A stretch of 53,881 bases of DNA from Bacteroidales bacterium UBA4772 (lineage in GTDB: Bacteria; Bacteroidota; Bacteroidia; Bacteroidales; VadinHA17), in NCBI GenBank assembly GCA_002403305.1, contig DHHM01000024.1, positions 1 through 53,881 on the forward strand. Direction: 5' to 3'. Positions 1 through 8,860 of the stretch are shown here, in pieces. The notes beneath the pieces are model-generated. The model searched no databases, was not told the origin of the DNA, and saw only the letters and a list, made by a program, of their open reading frames with translations. Position numbers and translations under genes: made by a program. The first letter of the stretch is position 1. Every line of letters begins with the position of its first letter.

Positions 1-35
1 ATTAAATCGACAATCGAAAATCTGAAATCGAAAAT
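1..35. repeat. AT-rich short-word repeat at the left window end
   Basis: The words AATCGA, ATCGAAAAT and GAAATCGAAAAT recur with small changes. The 13 bases at 17-29 reappear inverted at 53824-53836 near the other end. This looks like a dispersed intergenic repeat rather than coding DNA. Its position at the very edge suggests that an assembly may have stopped here. Confidence 0.5.
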
Positions 36-60
36 TCCTCTACTGCCTTCTGCTTTTAGT

Positions 61-259
61 CGCCGAAGGCTTCTTCGGGCTCCATAGCTTAAGCGAAGGA
101 GGTGACGAAGGTGGCCGACTGCTTCCAGCCGCCGAAGCCTTCATCGGGCTCCATAGCTTAAGCGAAGGAGGTGGCGAAGGTGGCCGACTGCTTCCAGCCG
201 CCGAAGCCTTCATCGGGCTCCATAGCTTAAGCGAAGGAGGTGGCGAAGGTGGCCGACTG
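61..259. repeat. Three tandem copies of a 69-bp GC-rich element
   Basis: Units begin at 61, 130 and 199, an exact 69-bp period; the third is cut short near 259. The second and third units are almost identical and the first differs at a few bases. Each contains the palindrome GCTTAAGC, a CCGA...TCGG hairpin at its left end (CCGAAG/CTTCGG in unit 1) and GAAGGAGG. The array lies downstream of the folC stop codon. A diverged single copy sits at 48333-48387. The period equals 23 codons, but I see no convincing gene. There are no unique spacers, so it is not a CRISPR array. Confidence 0.85.
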
Positions 260-270
260 AGGACTGCCTC

Positions 271-1560
271 TTAGAGAGCATCTGCCACAACGAAGGTTGA
301 CCCCCCGATGAAAATCATGTCGTCAGGCAGGGCGGCAGCACGGGCCGCGCTGAGAGCCTCGGCGACAGAAGGGTAGCTGTCTCCGGCAAGTCCGTATTTC
401 ACTGCCTCCGCCATGAGCAGCCTCTCATCCAGCGCCCGGGGTACGGATGCCCTGGTAAAATAAAAAGTGGCATCGCTCGGGAAGAGGGGCAAAACAGATG
501 AGAGATCCTTGTCGCTGACAAACCCGATGACCATGTGCAGGTTATTCCTTGGCGTCGACTCTATCTGCTTCATAACATACACCAGTCCCTCCCTGTTATG
601 GCCGGTATCACAAACAGTTAACGGCTTTTGCGAAAGAACCTGCCACCGGCCGAGCAATCCTGTTGAGGCAACCACATCCGCCATCCCTGCGAGGAAATGT
701 TCTCTTACCAGCCCGAATGACCCGGAGAGTATCTCCACAGCAGCAGCCACGGTCTGGATGTTCTTCTGCTGTGCCTCTCCGCCCAGCGGTGTATAGCCGC
801 GCAGAACTTCACCGTTTCGCAGGTCTGTCAGCCTGAAGCTCCGCGTTGCCCGCGAGGCAGAAACCCTGCCCAGGCTGCACCTGAAAACCGAATCGGCAAA
901 GGTGACGGGCGCGTTCATCGCTGCCGCCCTATCACGGAAGACTCTTGCAGTCTCCTCTTGTGTCTCACCGATGACCACGGGCACACCTTCCTTGATGATA
1001 CCCGCCTTCTCACCAGCCACAGCTGCCAGTGTTTTTCCAAGGAACTCCATGTGATCATGACCTATATTGGTAATCACTGAAAGCCCGGGAGTTATGATAT
1101 TGGTCGAATCAAGCCTGCCTCCCATCCCCACCTCCACCACCGCCACATCAACCTCCGTGCGAGCAAACCAGTCAAAGGCCATGGCAACTGTCAGCTCAAA
1201 GAAGGAAGGCTGCACGCGCCGGATCAGAGCGTCATGCTCCTCTACAAAAGAGATGACATCCTCTTCCCCCATCATCTGTCCGTCAACCTTTATCCTCTCA
1301 CGGAAATCCTTCAGGTGCGGTGAGGTGTAGAGTCCTGTACGCCAGCCGGCTGCCTGCATCACCGCAGCGATCATATGAGAGACCGAACCCTTGCCGTTGG
1401 TGCCTGCCACGTGCACGGTGCGGTACCTTGAGTGAGGGTGACCGAAGAGCCTGTCGAGCTCCAGGGTGTTGTTCAGATCCCCCTTGTATGCCGGCTTGCC
1501 AACGCGATGGTATGCCGGAAGGAGGCTGTACAGATAACTCACTGTTTCCTGGTATGTCAT
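271..1560 (-). CDS. folC: Bifunctional folylpolyglutamate synthase/dihydrofolate synthase
   Basis: Cytoplasmic Mur-ligase-family enzyme of 429 aa that joins glutamate to dihydropteroate and extends folate polyglutamate tails using ATP. The P-loop GTNGKGSVSHMI lies near residue 55, followed by EVGMGGRLDSTN near 142 and CDTGHNREG near 318, the usual FolC signatures. Length is normal for the family. The ATG at 1560 is preceded by a good Bacteroidota promoter (TAAATTTG at 1594-1587, TTG at 1615-1613) that overlaps the phoH promoter. The gene is monocistronic, and its 3' end runs into the 69-bp repeat array. Confidence 0.95.
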   Translation of the reverse strand: MTYQETVSYLYSLLPAYHRVGKPAYKGDLNNTLELDRLFGHPHSRYRTVHVAGTNGKGSVSHMIAAVMQAAGWRTGLYTSPHLKDFRERIKVDGQMMGEEDVISFVEEHDALIRRVQPSFFELTVAMAFDWFARTEVDVAVVEVGMGGRLDSTNIITPGLSVITNIGHDHMEFLGKTLAAVAGEKAGIIKEGVPVVIGETQEETARVFRDRAAAMNAPVTFADSVFRCSLGRVSASRATRSFRLTDLRNGEVLRGYTPLGGEAQQKNIQTVAAAVEILSGSFGLVREHFLAGMADVVASTGLLGRWQVLSQKPLTVCDTGHNREGLVYVMKQIESTPRNNLHMVIGFVSDKDLSSVLPLFPSDATFYFTRASVPRALDERLLMAEAVKYGLAGDSYPSVAEALSAARAAALPDDMIFIGGSTFVVADAL

Positions 1561-1586
1561 GTTGATAACCTTGTGACGGTTGTTCG

Positions 1587-1615
1587 CAAATTTACAAAAA
1601 CCGGATTGAGGCCAA
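1587..1615 (-). promoter_or_regulatory. folC promoter (-33 TTG, -7 TAAATTTG)
   Basis: On the minus strand TTG at 1615-1613 is followed after 18 bases by TAAATTTG at 1594-1587. This fits the Bacteroidota primary sigma consensus TTTG-N19-TAnnTTTG. The folC ATG lies about 26 bases beyond. The element overlaps the divergent phoH promoter. Confidence 0.6.
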
Positions 1616-1635
1616 TCACAGGTGGGCTATCTTTG
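1606..1635 (+). promoter_or_regulatory. phoH promoter (-33 TTG, -7 TATCTTTG)
   Basis: TTG at 1606-1608, 19 bases, then TATCTTTG at 1628-1635: an almost ideal Bacteroidota promoter. It predicts a leader of roughly 50 bases before the phoH ATG at 1691. It overlaps the folC promoter on the other strand, so the two genes may compete for polymerase. Confidence 0.65.
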
Positions 1636-1690
1636 TGGCCTGCGACAGCATCGGCGCCGGAGATGCTGCTGTTTTATAAACTATCCTGTT

Positions 1691-3028
1691 ATGGCGAAAA
1701 GAAAAAAGCAAAAAAAGATTTTCATTCTTGACACAAATGTTTTGTTGCATGACTACACATGCATCTACAATTTTGAGGAAAACGATGTTGTGATTCCAAT
1801 CGTGGTGCTGGAGGAGCTTGACAAGTTCAAGCGCGGCAATGACATGATAAATTTTCATGCACGGGAGTTCACCCGCGAGCTCGACAAGATCTCCGGCGAC
1901 ATGCTCCTCACCGGAAACATACCGCTCGGCGAAAAGCTGGGAACACTTCATATCGAAACCGGCAAACAGTTTTCCGAAAGGGTCTCGGAATCTTTTCCCG
2001 AGCGAACGCCGGATCACCGCATACTGGCCATAGCTGATTATGTCACCCAGGCAAACAGGGATAAGGTTGTGGTGCTCATCACCAAGGATATCAACCTGCG
2101 GATGAAGGCGAAGTCGCTGGGCGTTCTGGCTGAGGACTATCAGAATGACAAGGTGGCCAACCTCGACGATCTGTACAAGGGGATAAAGATCATAGAAAAC
2201 ATCGATCATGATCTGATAAACAAGCTTTACGAACAGTCAGACGGCGTACCCGCCTCAGAGCTGAAACTAAAGGAGATGGAGCCGGGGCATCATTTCTATA
2301 TACTGCGAAACAGCAACTCCAGTGCCCTTGCACATTACAACCCTGCCACGGAGATGCTGGTCAGGGTGCTGAAGCAGACCACCTACGGCATTGACCCGCG
2401 CAACGCGGAGCAGACCTTCGCTCTCGACGCCCTCTGCAACCCGGATATCCAGCTGGTCTCACTCACCGGCAAGGCCGGCACGGGCAAGACACTGCTGGCA
2501 CTGGCGGCAGCGCTGCACCAGCATAAGCGCTACAAGCAGATCTTTCTTGCCAGGCCTATTGTGCCGCTGGCCAACCGCGACCTTGGCTTTTTGCCGGGCG
2601 ATGTAAAGGAGAAGATGGATCCCTATATGCAGCCTCTCTTCGATAACCTGACGGTCATCAAACACCGCTTCAGCGCACAGAGCCCTGAGTTCATACGTAT
2701 CAATGACATGATCAAGGACGAGAAGCTGGTCATCACACCTCTTGCCTATATCAGGGGACGAAGCCTGTCAAATATCTTCTTCATCGTTGATGAGGCGCAG
2801 AACCTCACCCCTCATGAGGTAAAGACCATCATCACCAGGGCAGGTGAAGGTACCAAGATGATCTTCACCGGAGACATAGAACAGATTGACTCCCCCTATC
2901 TTGACTCCGGATCCAACGGCCTTAGCTATCTCTCAGACAAGATGAAGGGACTTGATCTCTTTGCCCATGTCCACCTGGTTAAGGGAGAGAGGAGTTTCCT
3001 GGCAGAACTGGCGAGCAGGCTGTTATAA
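1691..3028 (+). CDS. phoH: PhoH family ATPase with N-terminal PIN domain
   Basis: Predicted cytoplasmic RNA-linked protein of 445 aa combining a PIN-type nuclease domain (about 8-140, with LDTNVLLHD and VVLEELDKFK giving the acidic metal ligands) with a PhoH/RNA-helicase-like ATPase domain (about 230-445). Walker A GKAGTGKT is at 260-267 and Walker B FFIVDEAQN has its Asp at 367. This PIN-PhoH fusion is a known family (PhoH2-like), thought to unwind and cut RNA; the exact substrate cannot be read from sequence. I chose ATG 1691, followed by a lysine-rich MAKRKKQKK start, because upstream in-frame codons lie inside the promoter. Confidence 0.9.
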   Translation: MAKRKKQKKIFILDTNVLLHDYTCIYNFEENDVVIPIVVLEELDKFKRGNDMINFHAREFTRELDKISGDMLLTGNIPLGEKLGTLHIETGKQFSERVSESFPERTPDHRILAIADYVTQANRDKVVVLITKDINLRMKAKSLGVLAEDYQNDKVANLDDLYKGIKIIENIDHDLINKLYEQSDGVPASELKLKEMEPGHHFYILRNSNSSALAHYNPATEMLVRVLKQTTYGIDPRNAEQTFALDALCNPDIQLVSLTGKAGTGKTLLALAAALHQHKRYKQIFLARPIVPLANRDLGFLPGDVKEKMDPYMQPLFDNLTVIKHRFSAQSPEFIRINDMIKDEKLVITPLAYIRGRSLSNIFFIVDEAQNLTPHEVKTIITRAGEGTKMIFTGDIEQIDSPYLDSGSNGLSYLSDKMKGLDLFAHVHLVKGERSFLAELASRLL

Positions 3029-3092
3029 ACCAGCCTGTCTGATATTCCGGCAAGCTTCTGTGGAGCGGCTTATTTGCTCTCCGGGCAGGCTG
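3016..3092 (+). promoter_or_regulatory. Mutually exclusive hairpins between phoH and mtaB
   Basis: CAGGCTG occurs at 3016-3022 and again at 3086-3092, and its complement CAGCCTG lies between them at 3031-3037. The middle copy can pair with either outer copy but not both. The first hairpin carries the phoH stop codon in its loop. The first and third copies are part of a longer direct repeat, GCAGGCTGTTA (3015-3025 and 3085-3095). This is an attenuator-like arrangement; a regulatory role is inference only. Confidence 0.35.
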
Positions 3093-3112
3093 TTACGGAG
3101 CATCTTTTTTGC

Positions 3113-3120
3113 TATTTTTG
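3113..3120 (+). promoter_or_regulatory. -7 box TATTTTTG upstream of mtaB
   Basis: A perfect match to TAnnTTTG, 25 bases before the chosen TTG start of mtaB. No clear TTG -33 box is seen at the expected distance, so this is a weak call. Confidence 0.4.
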
Positions 3121-3145
3121 CAGCTGGAACAGTAACCGTTTAATT

Positions 3146-4450
3146 TTGAAGAAAAAAGTAGCGTTTCAGACCCTGGGATGTAAGCTTAACTTTGCTGAGA
3201 CCTCTGCCATTGCCCGCTCTTTTTCCGGGGAAAGGTATGAGCGTGTTTCTCCGGTAAGCAAGGCTGACGTTTACGTCATCAACGGCTGCACGGTCACACA
3301 GGCGGCTGACCGTAAGTGCCGGCAGGCTGTCAGGAAGATCATAAACAGCAATCCCGATGCATTTGTAGCCGTGGTGGGCTGCTGGGCACAGCTGAGACGT
3401 GAACAGATTGCTTCCATACCCGGCGTCGACCTGATCCTCGGCACGGAGGAGAAGTTTGACGTGGCCTCATATATAGACAGGCTTGAGAGCAGGAACACTC
3501 CCGAGATACATGCCTGCGAAAGGGTCGAGACCGAGCAGTTCAGGGCCGCATGGTCTGCAGGCGACCGCACCCGCACCTTCCTGAAGGTGCAGGACGGATG
3601 TGACAACCGCTGTTCCTATTGCACTGTGCCCCTGGCAAGAGGCAGGAGCCGCAACCCCGGAATTCGCCAGGTAGTTGAGGAGGCAGCACAGATTGTCGCT
3701 TCCGGAGTCAGGGAGATAGTACTTACCGGTGTCAACGTGGGCGACTTCGGCAAGAGCACCGGAGAATCCCTGGAGGAGCTGCTCCGGACACTGGTGAGGG
3801 TCGAGGGTCTGGAACGACTGCGGCTCTCTTCCATAGAACCCGATCTGCTCACCGACGCAATTATTGACCTCGTAGCTAAAGAACGGATGATAATGCCTCA
3901 TATTCATATGCCCCTGCAGAGCGGCAGCGACAAGATGCTCGGACTGATGCGGAGGCGTTACCGCCGGGAGCTGTTCCGCGACCGGGTTATGGCCATCAGG
4001 GAGAAGATTCCCGGTGCCGGTATTGGCGCTGATGTGATAGTAGGATTCCCCGGTGAGACAGAGGCCGATTTTGAAGACACCCTGAATTTCCTGGAAGAGC
4101 TGCCTTTCTCATACCTGCACGTGTTTGCCTTCTCACCCAGACCCGGCACGCCGGCGGCGGAGATGTCGGGCTTTGTGACCAGGTCCGTGAAAGAGCAGCG
4201 CAGCAGACAACTGATCAGGCTGTCGGAGAGCCGCCGCATGCTCTTCATGCAAAACGCATCAGGCACCCTCCACGAGGTTCTCTTTGAAAAGAAGAGCGCT
4301 GACGGGATGGTGGCAGGACTGACAGGCAGTTACATCAGGGTGGTTATCCCGTACCGCAACGGCCTCCCCGGTACGGTAAGAAGAGTGAAGCTGACTGCCG
4401 TCCGTGATGATGCATCAATGAACGGAGAACTGATCGGAACAGAGGAGTGA
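3146..4450 (+). CDS. mtaB: tRNA t6A37 methylthiotransferase MtaB
   Basis: Radical SAM enzyme of 434 aa that converts N6-threonylcarbamoyladenosine-37 of tRNA to its 2-methylthio form. The N-terminal UPF0004 domain carries the three cluster cysteines C12 (TLGCKLN), C48 (NGCTVT) and C79 (VVGCWAQ). The radical SAM motif GCDNRCSYC gives C152, C156 and C159. A TRAM-like RNA-binding tail follows (about 375-425). The likely start is TTG 3146: the longer frame from 3074 adds 24 residues before the conserved KKKVAFQTLGC and would run back through the -7 box. The stop overlaps the next gene's start (TGATG). MiaB is the alternative; the TLGCKLN N-terminus and YCTVPLARGRSRN favour MtaB. Confidence 0.88.
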   Translation: MKKKVAFQTLGCKLNFAETSAIARSFSGERYERVSPVSKADVYVINGCTVTQAADRKCRQAVRKIINSNPDAFVAVVGCWAQLRREQIASIPGVDLILGTEEKFDVASYIDRLESRNTPEIHACERVETEQFRAAWSAGDRTRTFLKVQDGCDNRCSYCTVPLARGRSRNPGIRQVVEEAAQIVASGVREIVLTGVNVGDFGKSTGESLEELLRTLVRVEGLERLRLSSIEPDLLTDAIIDLVAKERMIMPHIHMPLQSGSDKMLGLMRRRYRRELFRDRVMAIREKIPGAGIGADVIVGFPGETEADFEDTLNFLEELPFSYLHVFAFSPRPGTPAAEMSGFVTRSVKEQRSRQLIRLSESRRMLFMQNASGTLHEVLFEKKSADGMVAGLTGSYIRVVIPYRNGLPGTVRRVKLTAVRDDASMNGELIGTEE

Positions 4451-5313
4451 TGGAACGAATCGGCTTCAGGCTCTCTTATGCAGCCATCTGGCTGCTGACC
4501 CTCCTCCCCTTCAGAGCGCTCTATCTCCTGTCAGATATCCTGCAACCGCTGATATGGTACGTGGTACGCTACAGGCGGAAAGTCGTGGAGATGAACCTGA
4601 AGAATGCCTTCCCGGAGAAAAGTCCTGAAGAGAGGAGAAAGATCGCACGCCGGTTTTACAGCCATTTAACGGATCTCTTACTGGAGGCAGTCAAGACCAT
4701 ACACATGAGTCCCGGGCAGATTTCGCGACGCTTCGTGGTGAAAGAGACAGGAGAGTTTGACCGTCTCTATGACCAGGGAAGGGACATAGTGGCCCTGTGC
4801 AGCCATTACAATAACTGGGAGTGGCTCTCTGCAGTGCAGCTTTCCACCCGCCATCAAATAATTACCATTTATAAACCCCTGACAAACAAATATTTTGATA
4901 GATTTATACTGAAACTCCGGACAAAATACGGCACCTGCGCCACACCCATGCATAACATCATTAGAGAGCTGCTGCGATTCAGGAGTGAAAATATTCTGAC
5001 CATGTCGGGCTTCATAGCCGATCAGACACCTCCCCGCGGCGACAATAACTTTTGGACCACTTTTCTGAACCAGCAGACTGCCTTCTACCGGGGTGCCGAG
5101 AAAGTGGCGGTGAAGTACAACATGGCAGTGGTGTTTGTGAAGATCATCAAGGTCAGGAGAGGTTATTATGAGCTCCACAACAGCTTGATAACCGAGCATC
5201 CCCGTGAGGAGGAGCCTGACCGGATCACCTCAGTGTATGCCTCCATGCTGGAGGAGGTGATTAGGGCTCAACCTGAATACTGGCTCTGGTCCCACCGACG
5301 CTGGAAATATTAA
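4450..5313 (+). CDS. LpxL/HtrB-type lysophospholipid (lipid A) acyltransferase
   Basis: Inner-membrane acyltransferase of 287 aa that probably adds a secondary acyl chain to lipid A. One hydrophobic segment (about 8-38) is followed by the LpxL-family domain. The catalytic HX4E motif is visible as HYNNWE at 119-124. I chose ATG 4450, which shares one base with the mtaB stop codon; a GTG at 4447 is also possible. It is translationally coupled to mtaB and followed 13 bases later by a glycosyltransferase, which suggests an envelope-lipid operon. The acyl donor and acceptor cannot be told from sequence. Confidence 0.85.
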   Translation: MERIGFRLSYAAIWLLTLLPFRALYLLSDILQPLIWYVVRYRRKVVEMNLKNAFPEKSPEERRKIARRFYSHLTDLLLEAVKTIHMSPGQISRRFVVKETGEFDRLYDQGRDIVALCSHYNNWEWLSAVQLSTRHQIITIYKPLTNKYFDRFILKLRTKYGTCATPMHNIIRELLRFRSENILTMSGFIADQTPPRGDNNFWTTFLNQQTAFYRGAEKVAVKYNMAVVFVKIIKVRRGYYELHNSLITEHPREEEPDRITSVYASMLEEVIRAQPEYWLWSHRRWKY

Positions 5314-5326
5314 AGGCCGATGAAAA

Positions 5327-6352
5327 ATGATTAAGACAGCTGTTGTCATACTTAACTGGAACGGAAAAGAGTTTCTGAGCCGATTCCTCCCTGACGTTGT
5401 GGAGAACACACTCTCAACGGAAATATCGGTCACTGTCGCTGACAATGCATCGGATGACGATTCCGTGGAATGGATACGTGATAACTTTCCCGATGTAAAG
5501 ATCATACAGCTCGACAGGAATTACGGCTATGCCGGAGGCTACAACAGGGCACTGCCTGAGACGGAGGCGGAGTTCTATATCCTGCTGAACTCGGATGTGA
5601 AGGTGGAGCCGGGATGGGCAGAGAAACTTACCACATTCATGGAACTGCATCCCAATGTGGGGGCCTGCCAGCCGAAGATCCGCTCTTACGCGGAGCCGGC
5701 GGCGTTTGAATATGCCGGTGCTGCCGGAGGCTACATTGACATCCTTGGCTACCCCTTCTGCCGCGGACGTATCTTCAACACCATTGAGGTTGACAGCGGA
5801 CAGTATGATGATAGCCGTGAGATTTTTTGGGCCTCCGGTTCGTGTATGGCAGTAAGGGCATCGGCCTTCGGACAGTGTGACGGCTTTGATGAGTCATTCT
5901 TTCTGCATATGGAGGAGATAGACCTCTGCTGGAGGATGCAGAACGCAGGGTTTACGGTCTGTTATGTGCCGCATGCCACCGTCTGGCATGTCGGGGGAGG
6001 CACACTCGGCTACGGTTCCCCGTCGAAGATATACTACAACTTCCGCAACAGCCTGATAATGCTGGCAAAAAACCTTCCTGCACAGCACCTCCGGAGAACC
6101 ATCCTCGCACGGCAGTTGCTCGACGGAGTGGCAGCAGTGATGCTTCTCTTCCGTGAAGGACGTGCCGCCGCTGCTGCCATACCAAGGGCACACAGGCACT
6201 TCCGCAGGCTTAAAACTGCCATCAAAACCTACAGGGCAATGAATCCGCACCCCGACATGTATCATAATTCACACACCATGATGAACAAATACCTCCTTTT
6301 TGAGTATTATATACGCGGAAGAAAAAAGTTCCGTGAACTGAAGTGGAACTAA
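5327..6352 (+). CDS. Glycosyltransferase family 2 (rhamnosyltransferase-like)
   Basis: GT-A fold enzyme of 341 aa. It begins AVVILNWNG, with the nucleotide-binding VADNASDDDS near 45 and the metal-binding LLNSDVKV near 95. It continues with the late motif FFLHMEEIDLCWR, typical of the dTDP-rhamnose-type GT2 subfamily. No transmembrane segment is obvious, so it probably works on the cytoplasmic face on a lipid-linked glycan. It is preceded by an LpxL-like gene and overlaps the next gene by 10 bases, so a role in surface polysaccharide or LPS is plausible. The sugar is unknown. Confidence 0.85.
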   Translation: MIKTAVVILNWNGKEFLSRFLPDVVENTLSTEISVTVADNASDDDSVEWIRDNFPDVKIIQLDRNYGYAGGYNRALPETEAEFYILLNSDVKVEPGWAEKLTTFMELHPNVGACQPKIRSYAEPAAFEYAGAAGGYIDILGYPFCRGRIFNTIEVDSGQYDDSREIFWASGSCMAVRASAFGQCDGFDESFFLHMEEIDLCWRMQNAGFTVCYVPHATVWHVGGGTLGYGSPSKIYYNFRNSLIMLAKNLPAQHLRRTILARQLLDGVAAVMLLFREGRAAAAAIPRAHRHFRRLKTAIKTYRAMNPHPDMYHNSHTMMNKYLLFEYYIRGRKKFRELKWN

Positions 6353-7509
6353 ACAGAAAACAACAGATGGCAATTTTCCTGACGGTGGCGCTCACCGTCT
6401 ATTTTCTGGCCAACCTCTATCTTTACCTCAAGGGCCGCAGGGCGCTCTCAGGGGCGGGGATCCCGGTAACGGCATATACAGTGATCTTCCTTCTGCTGGC
6501 CTCAGCATTTGTGGCAGGCAAGATACTTGAGCACAGTTATACCAACCTCTTTTCCGATATTCTCAATGTCATCGGCGGCTTCTGGATGGCCTTCATGCTT
6601 TACAGTTTTCTGCTCTGGCTGACGGCTGATATCCTGCTGCTGCTGCAGAAACCGTTCCACCTTGTTCCTGATGCGGTAATCCCGAAGCTCAGATTATGGC
6701 TTTTTATTGGCGTCACCTCAGTCACGGCATTACTCATCGTCATCGGCTTCTTCAATGCCATCACTCCCGTCATAAAGCGTTACGACATCTCTGTCGACAA
6801 ACATTTCAGTGACGGCAGCGACCAGATGCGCATTGTGGCAGTATCTGACATCCACCTGGGAAGCATCATCCGAAAGAGGAGCATGAGACATCTCTCTTCC
6901 ATGATCGCTGAAGAGAGGCCGGAGCTGGTGCTTTTCCTCGGCGACCTCATTGACGGAAGCATCGGACCTGTTCTCCGTGACGACCTTCTGTCGCACCTGA
7001 CATTGCCCGGGTTGCGTTTCGGCACCTATGCCATCACCGGAAACCACGAGTTCATGAGTGACCTGAAGAAGTCACTGCCATATATTGAAAGCAAGGGTAT
7101 CAGGGTGCTTACCGATGAGACGGTGAGGCTTGACAACGGCGTTCAGATTGCAGGACGAACTGACATGACTGCCATGCAGGGGTCGGGGAAAGGACGTGCC
7201 TCGCTCGACTCGCTGCTCGCCTCCGCCGATCCTTCACTGCCGGTTATCATGCTGGATCATCAGCCTTACGGTCTCTCCGATCTCGAAGGCACAATTGTAG
7301 ACCTGCAGCTTTCCGGGCATACCCACAACGGCCAGATGTGGCCGTTATCCCTGATAACAAAACGGATGTTCGAGTTGAGTTACGGGTGGAAGAAGTTCGG
7401 CAACACCCATGTGATAGTATCTTCAGGATTTGGTATATGGGGGCCCCGCATGCGCCTTGGCACCCGTCCGGAGATAGTATCCATTCATCTCCGCGGCAGG
7501 TCAGAGTAG
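6343..7509 (+). CDS. Membrane-anchored calcineurin-like metallophosphoesterase
   Basis: Protein of 388 aa with about four N-terminal membrane helices (roughly 8-28, 40-60, 73-100, 117-138) and a C-terminal metallophosphatase domain. Metal-ligand motifs are all present: SDIHLGS, FLGDLIDG, TGNHEF, LDHQP and SGHTHNGQ. This layout matches YkuE/YaeI-type phosphoesterases; the substrate is unknown. The GTG at 6343 overlaps the glycosyltransferase by 10 bases; an in-frame ATG at 6367 would shorten it by 8 residues. Its last 9 bases overlap murF, which ends on the other strand. Confidence 0.85.
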   Translation: MELNRKQQMAIFLTVALTVYFLANLYLYLKGRRALSGAGIPVTAYTVIFLLLASAFVAGKILEHSYTNLFSDILNVIGGFWMAFMLYSFLLWLTADILLLLQKPFHLVPDAVIPKLRLWLFIGVTSVTALLIVIGFFNAITPVIKRYDISVDKHFSDGSDQMRIVAVSDIHLGSIIRKRSMRHLSSMIAEERPELVLFLGDLIDGSIGPVLRDDLLSHLTLPGLRFGTYAITGNHEFMSDLKKSLPYIESKGIRVLTDETVRLDNGVQIAGRTDMTAMQGSGKGRASLDSLLASADPSLPVIMLDHQPYGLSDLEGTIVDLQLSGHTHNGQMWPLSLITKRMFELSYGWKKFGNTHVIVSSGFGIWGPRMRLGTRPEIVSIHLRGRSE

Positions 7510-8799
7510 GCGAAAGACCTTCTCCATCATCATCCCGCGGGAACCCTTTACCAGGACGTTATATCCCTCCGGCCGCTTCTGCCGGAGCCATTCCGCCACC
7601 TCCTCCGATGTGCCGAAGAACTCTGCCCGCATGCCTGCAGCCGCCTGCCGGAATTGAGGTCCCGCCAGCAGTATCACGGCATTGCCGAGGCTGTTCAGTT
7701 GCCTCACCACTGAGGCATGCCCCGCCTCACTCTCTGACCCCAGCTCGAGCATGTCGCCCAGGATGACCATCTTCTTCTCCGACTGCAGGGCAGCGAATGA
7801 GGCTATGGCTTTCTCCATGCTTGAAGGGTTGGCATTATAGGCATCGGCGATGATGATATTCCTCCCCGTATCTACTATCTGCGAACGGTTGTTTGCTGGC
7901 CTGTATGACGCAATGGCATCAATAATCTCCTGTTCCGGAACCTCGAAGAGAAGTCCGGTGGCCATAGCCGCCCGCACGTTGTCAATGTTGTAAGATCCGA
8001 ACAACCCGGTTTCGAATTCGTAGCTGCTTTCGTCCACTGACGCCCTGACCCGGAGGGTGAGACCTTCACCCTCTGCAGGTTCTGCCCGGAGACTCCTCTC
8101 AGCCGGTGAAGAGTATGGCACAGATATCCCGGCCAGCGCCACAAGCTCGGTAAGTACCTTGTTCTGATCATCGTAGATGGCTGTGCCGCCACTTTTTCCA
8201 AGCCACCTGTAAAGCTCCGATTTAGCTTTCTTAACGTCCTCCAGGGAGCCAAATCCTTCAATATGGGCAGTACCTATGTTGGTGATGATACCATGGGTTG
8301 GCATGGCCGTCTCGCAAAGAGCCGCGATCTCCCCCTTATGGTTGGCGCCCATCTCCACCACCATGAATGCTATGTCCGAAGGAGCACCGAGCAGTGTCAG
8401 GGGCACACCTATATGATTATTGAGGTTGCCTGCCGTGCTGTGCATCTTTCCTTTCCTGGCGAGGACGGCGGTGATAAGTTCGCGGGTGGTGGTCTTGCCG
8501 TTGCTGCCTGTGACTGCTATCACAGGCACCCCGAGACTGCGGCGGTGACGCCTGGCAAGTGCGTCGAGCGTCTCAAGAACATCGTTGACAACAATATAAC
8601 CTTCACCCGTGAGTGAAGGATCATCCACCACCGCAGCGAGGGCTCCGGCCTCCAGTGCCGCGGGGGCATGCCTGTTGCCGTCGTGGGTGGGGCCCCTGAG
8701 GGCAAAAAAGATTTCGCCCTCACGCAGGGATCGGGAATCTGTTGTCACACCAGCACTGCTGCGGTAAAGCTCATACAATCGGTCAGGTTCCATAATCAT
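7501..8799 (-). CDS. murF: UDP-N-acetylmuramoyl-tripeptide--D-alanyl-D-alanine ligase
   Basis: Cytoplasmic Mur ligase of 432 aa that adds D-Ala-D-Ala to the peptidoglycan precursor. The P-loop VTGSNGKTTTREL lies near 95, EMGANHKGE near 155 and the domain-3 stretch DAYNANPSSM near 315. ATGs exist at 8799 and 8793; the shorter form MEPDRLYEL is equally possible. It lies just beyond the gldJ terminator, so it may have its own promoter, although I see no good -7 box. A murF-gldJ neighbourhood is, from memory, also found in gliding Bacteroidota. Confidence 0.95.
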   Translation of the reverse strand: MIMEPDRLYELYRSSAGVTTDSRSLREGEIFFALRGPTHDGNRHAPAALEAGALAAVVDDPSLTGEGYIVVNDVLETLDALARRHRRSLGVPVIAVTGSNGKTTTRELITAVLARKGKMHSTAGNLNNHIGVPLTLLGAPSDIAFMVVEMGANHKGEIAALCETAMPTHGIITNIGTAHIEGFGSLEDVKKAKSELYRWLGKSGGTAIYDDQNKVLTELVALAGISVPYSSPAERSLRAEPAEGEGLTLRVRASVDESSYEFETGLFGSYNIDNVRAAMATGLLFEVPEQEIIDAIASYRPANNRSQIVDTGRNIIIADAYNANPSSMEKAIASFAALQSEKKMVILGDMLELGSESEAGHASVVRQLNSLGNAVILLAGPQFRQAAAGMRAEFFGTSEEVAEWLRQKRPEGYNVLVKGSRGMMMEKVFRLL

Positions 8800-8800
8800 C

Positions 8801-8836
8801 TAAAAAGAGGCCTCACTACTTTTGATAATGAGGCCT
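8801..8836 (-). terminator. Intrinsic terminator after gldJ
   Basis: AGGCCTCA (8808-8815) and TGAGGCCT (8829-8836) form a perfect 8-bp stem with a 13-base loop. On the minus strand the stem is followed by CTTTTTA. It sits between the gldJ stop and the murF start and separates the two genes. Confidence 0.8.
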
Positions 8837-8860
8837 GATATTTTCCGAAGGTCCTTATAA

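Noticed and set aside
61..259. CRISPR array
   Set aside because: The repeats are directly adjacent with no unique spacers, there are only three, and no cas gene is present.
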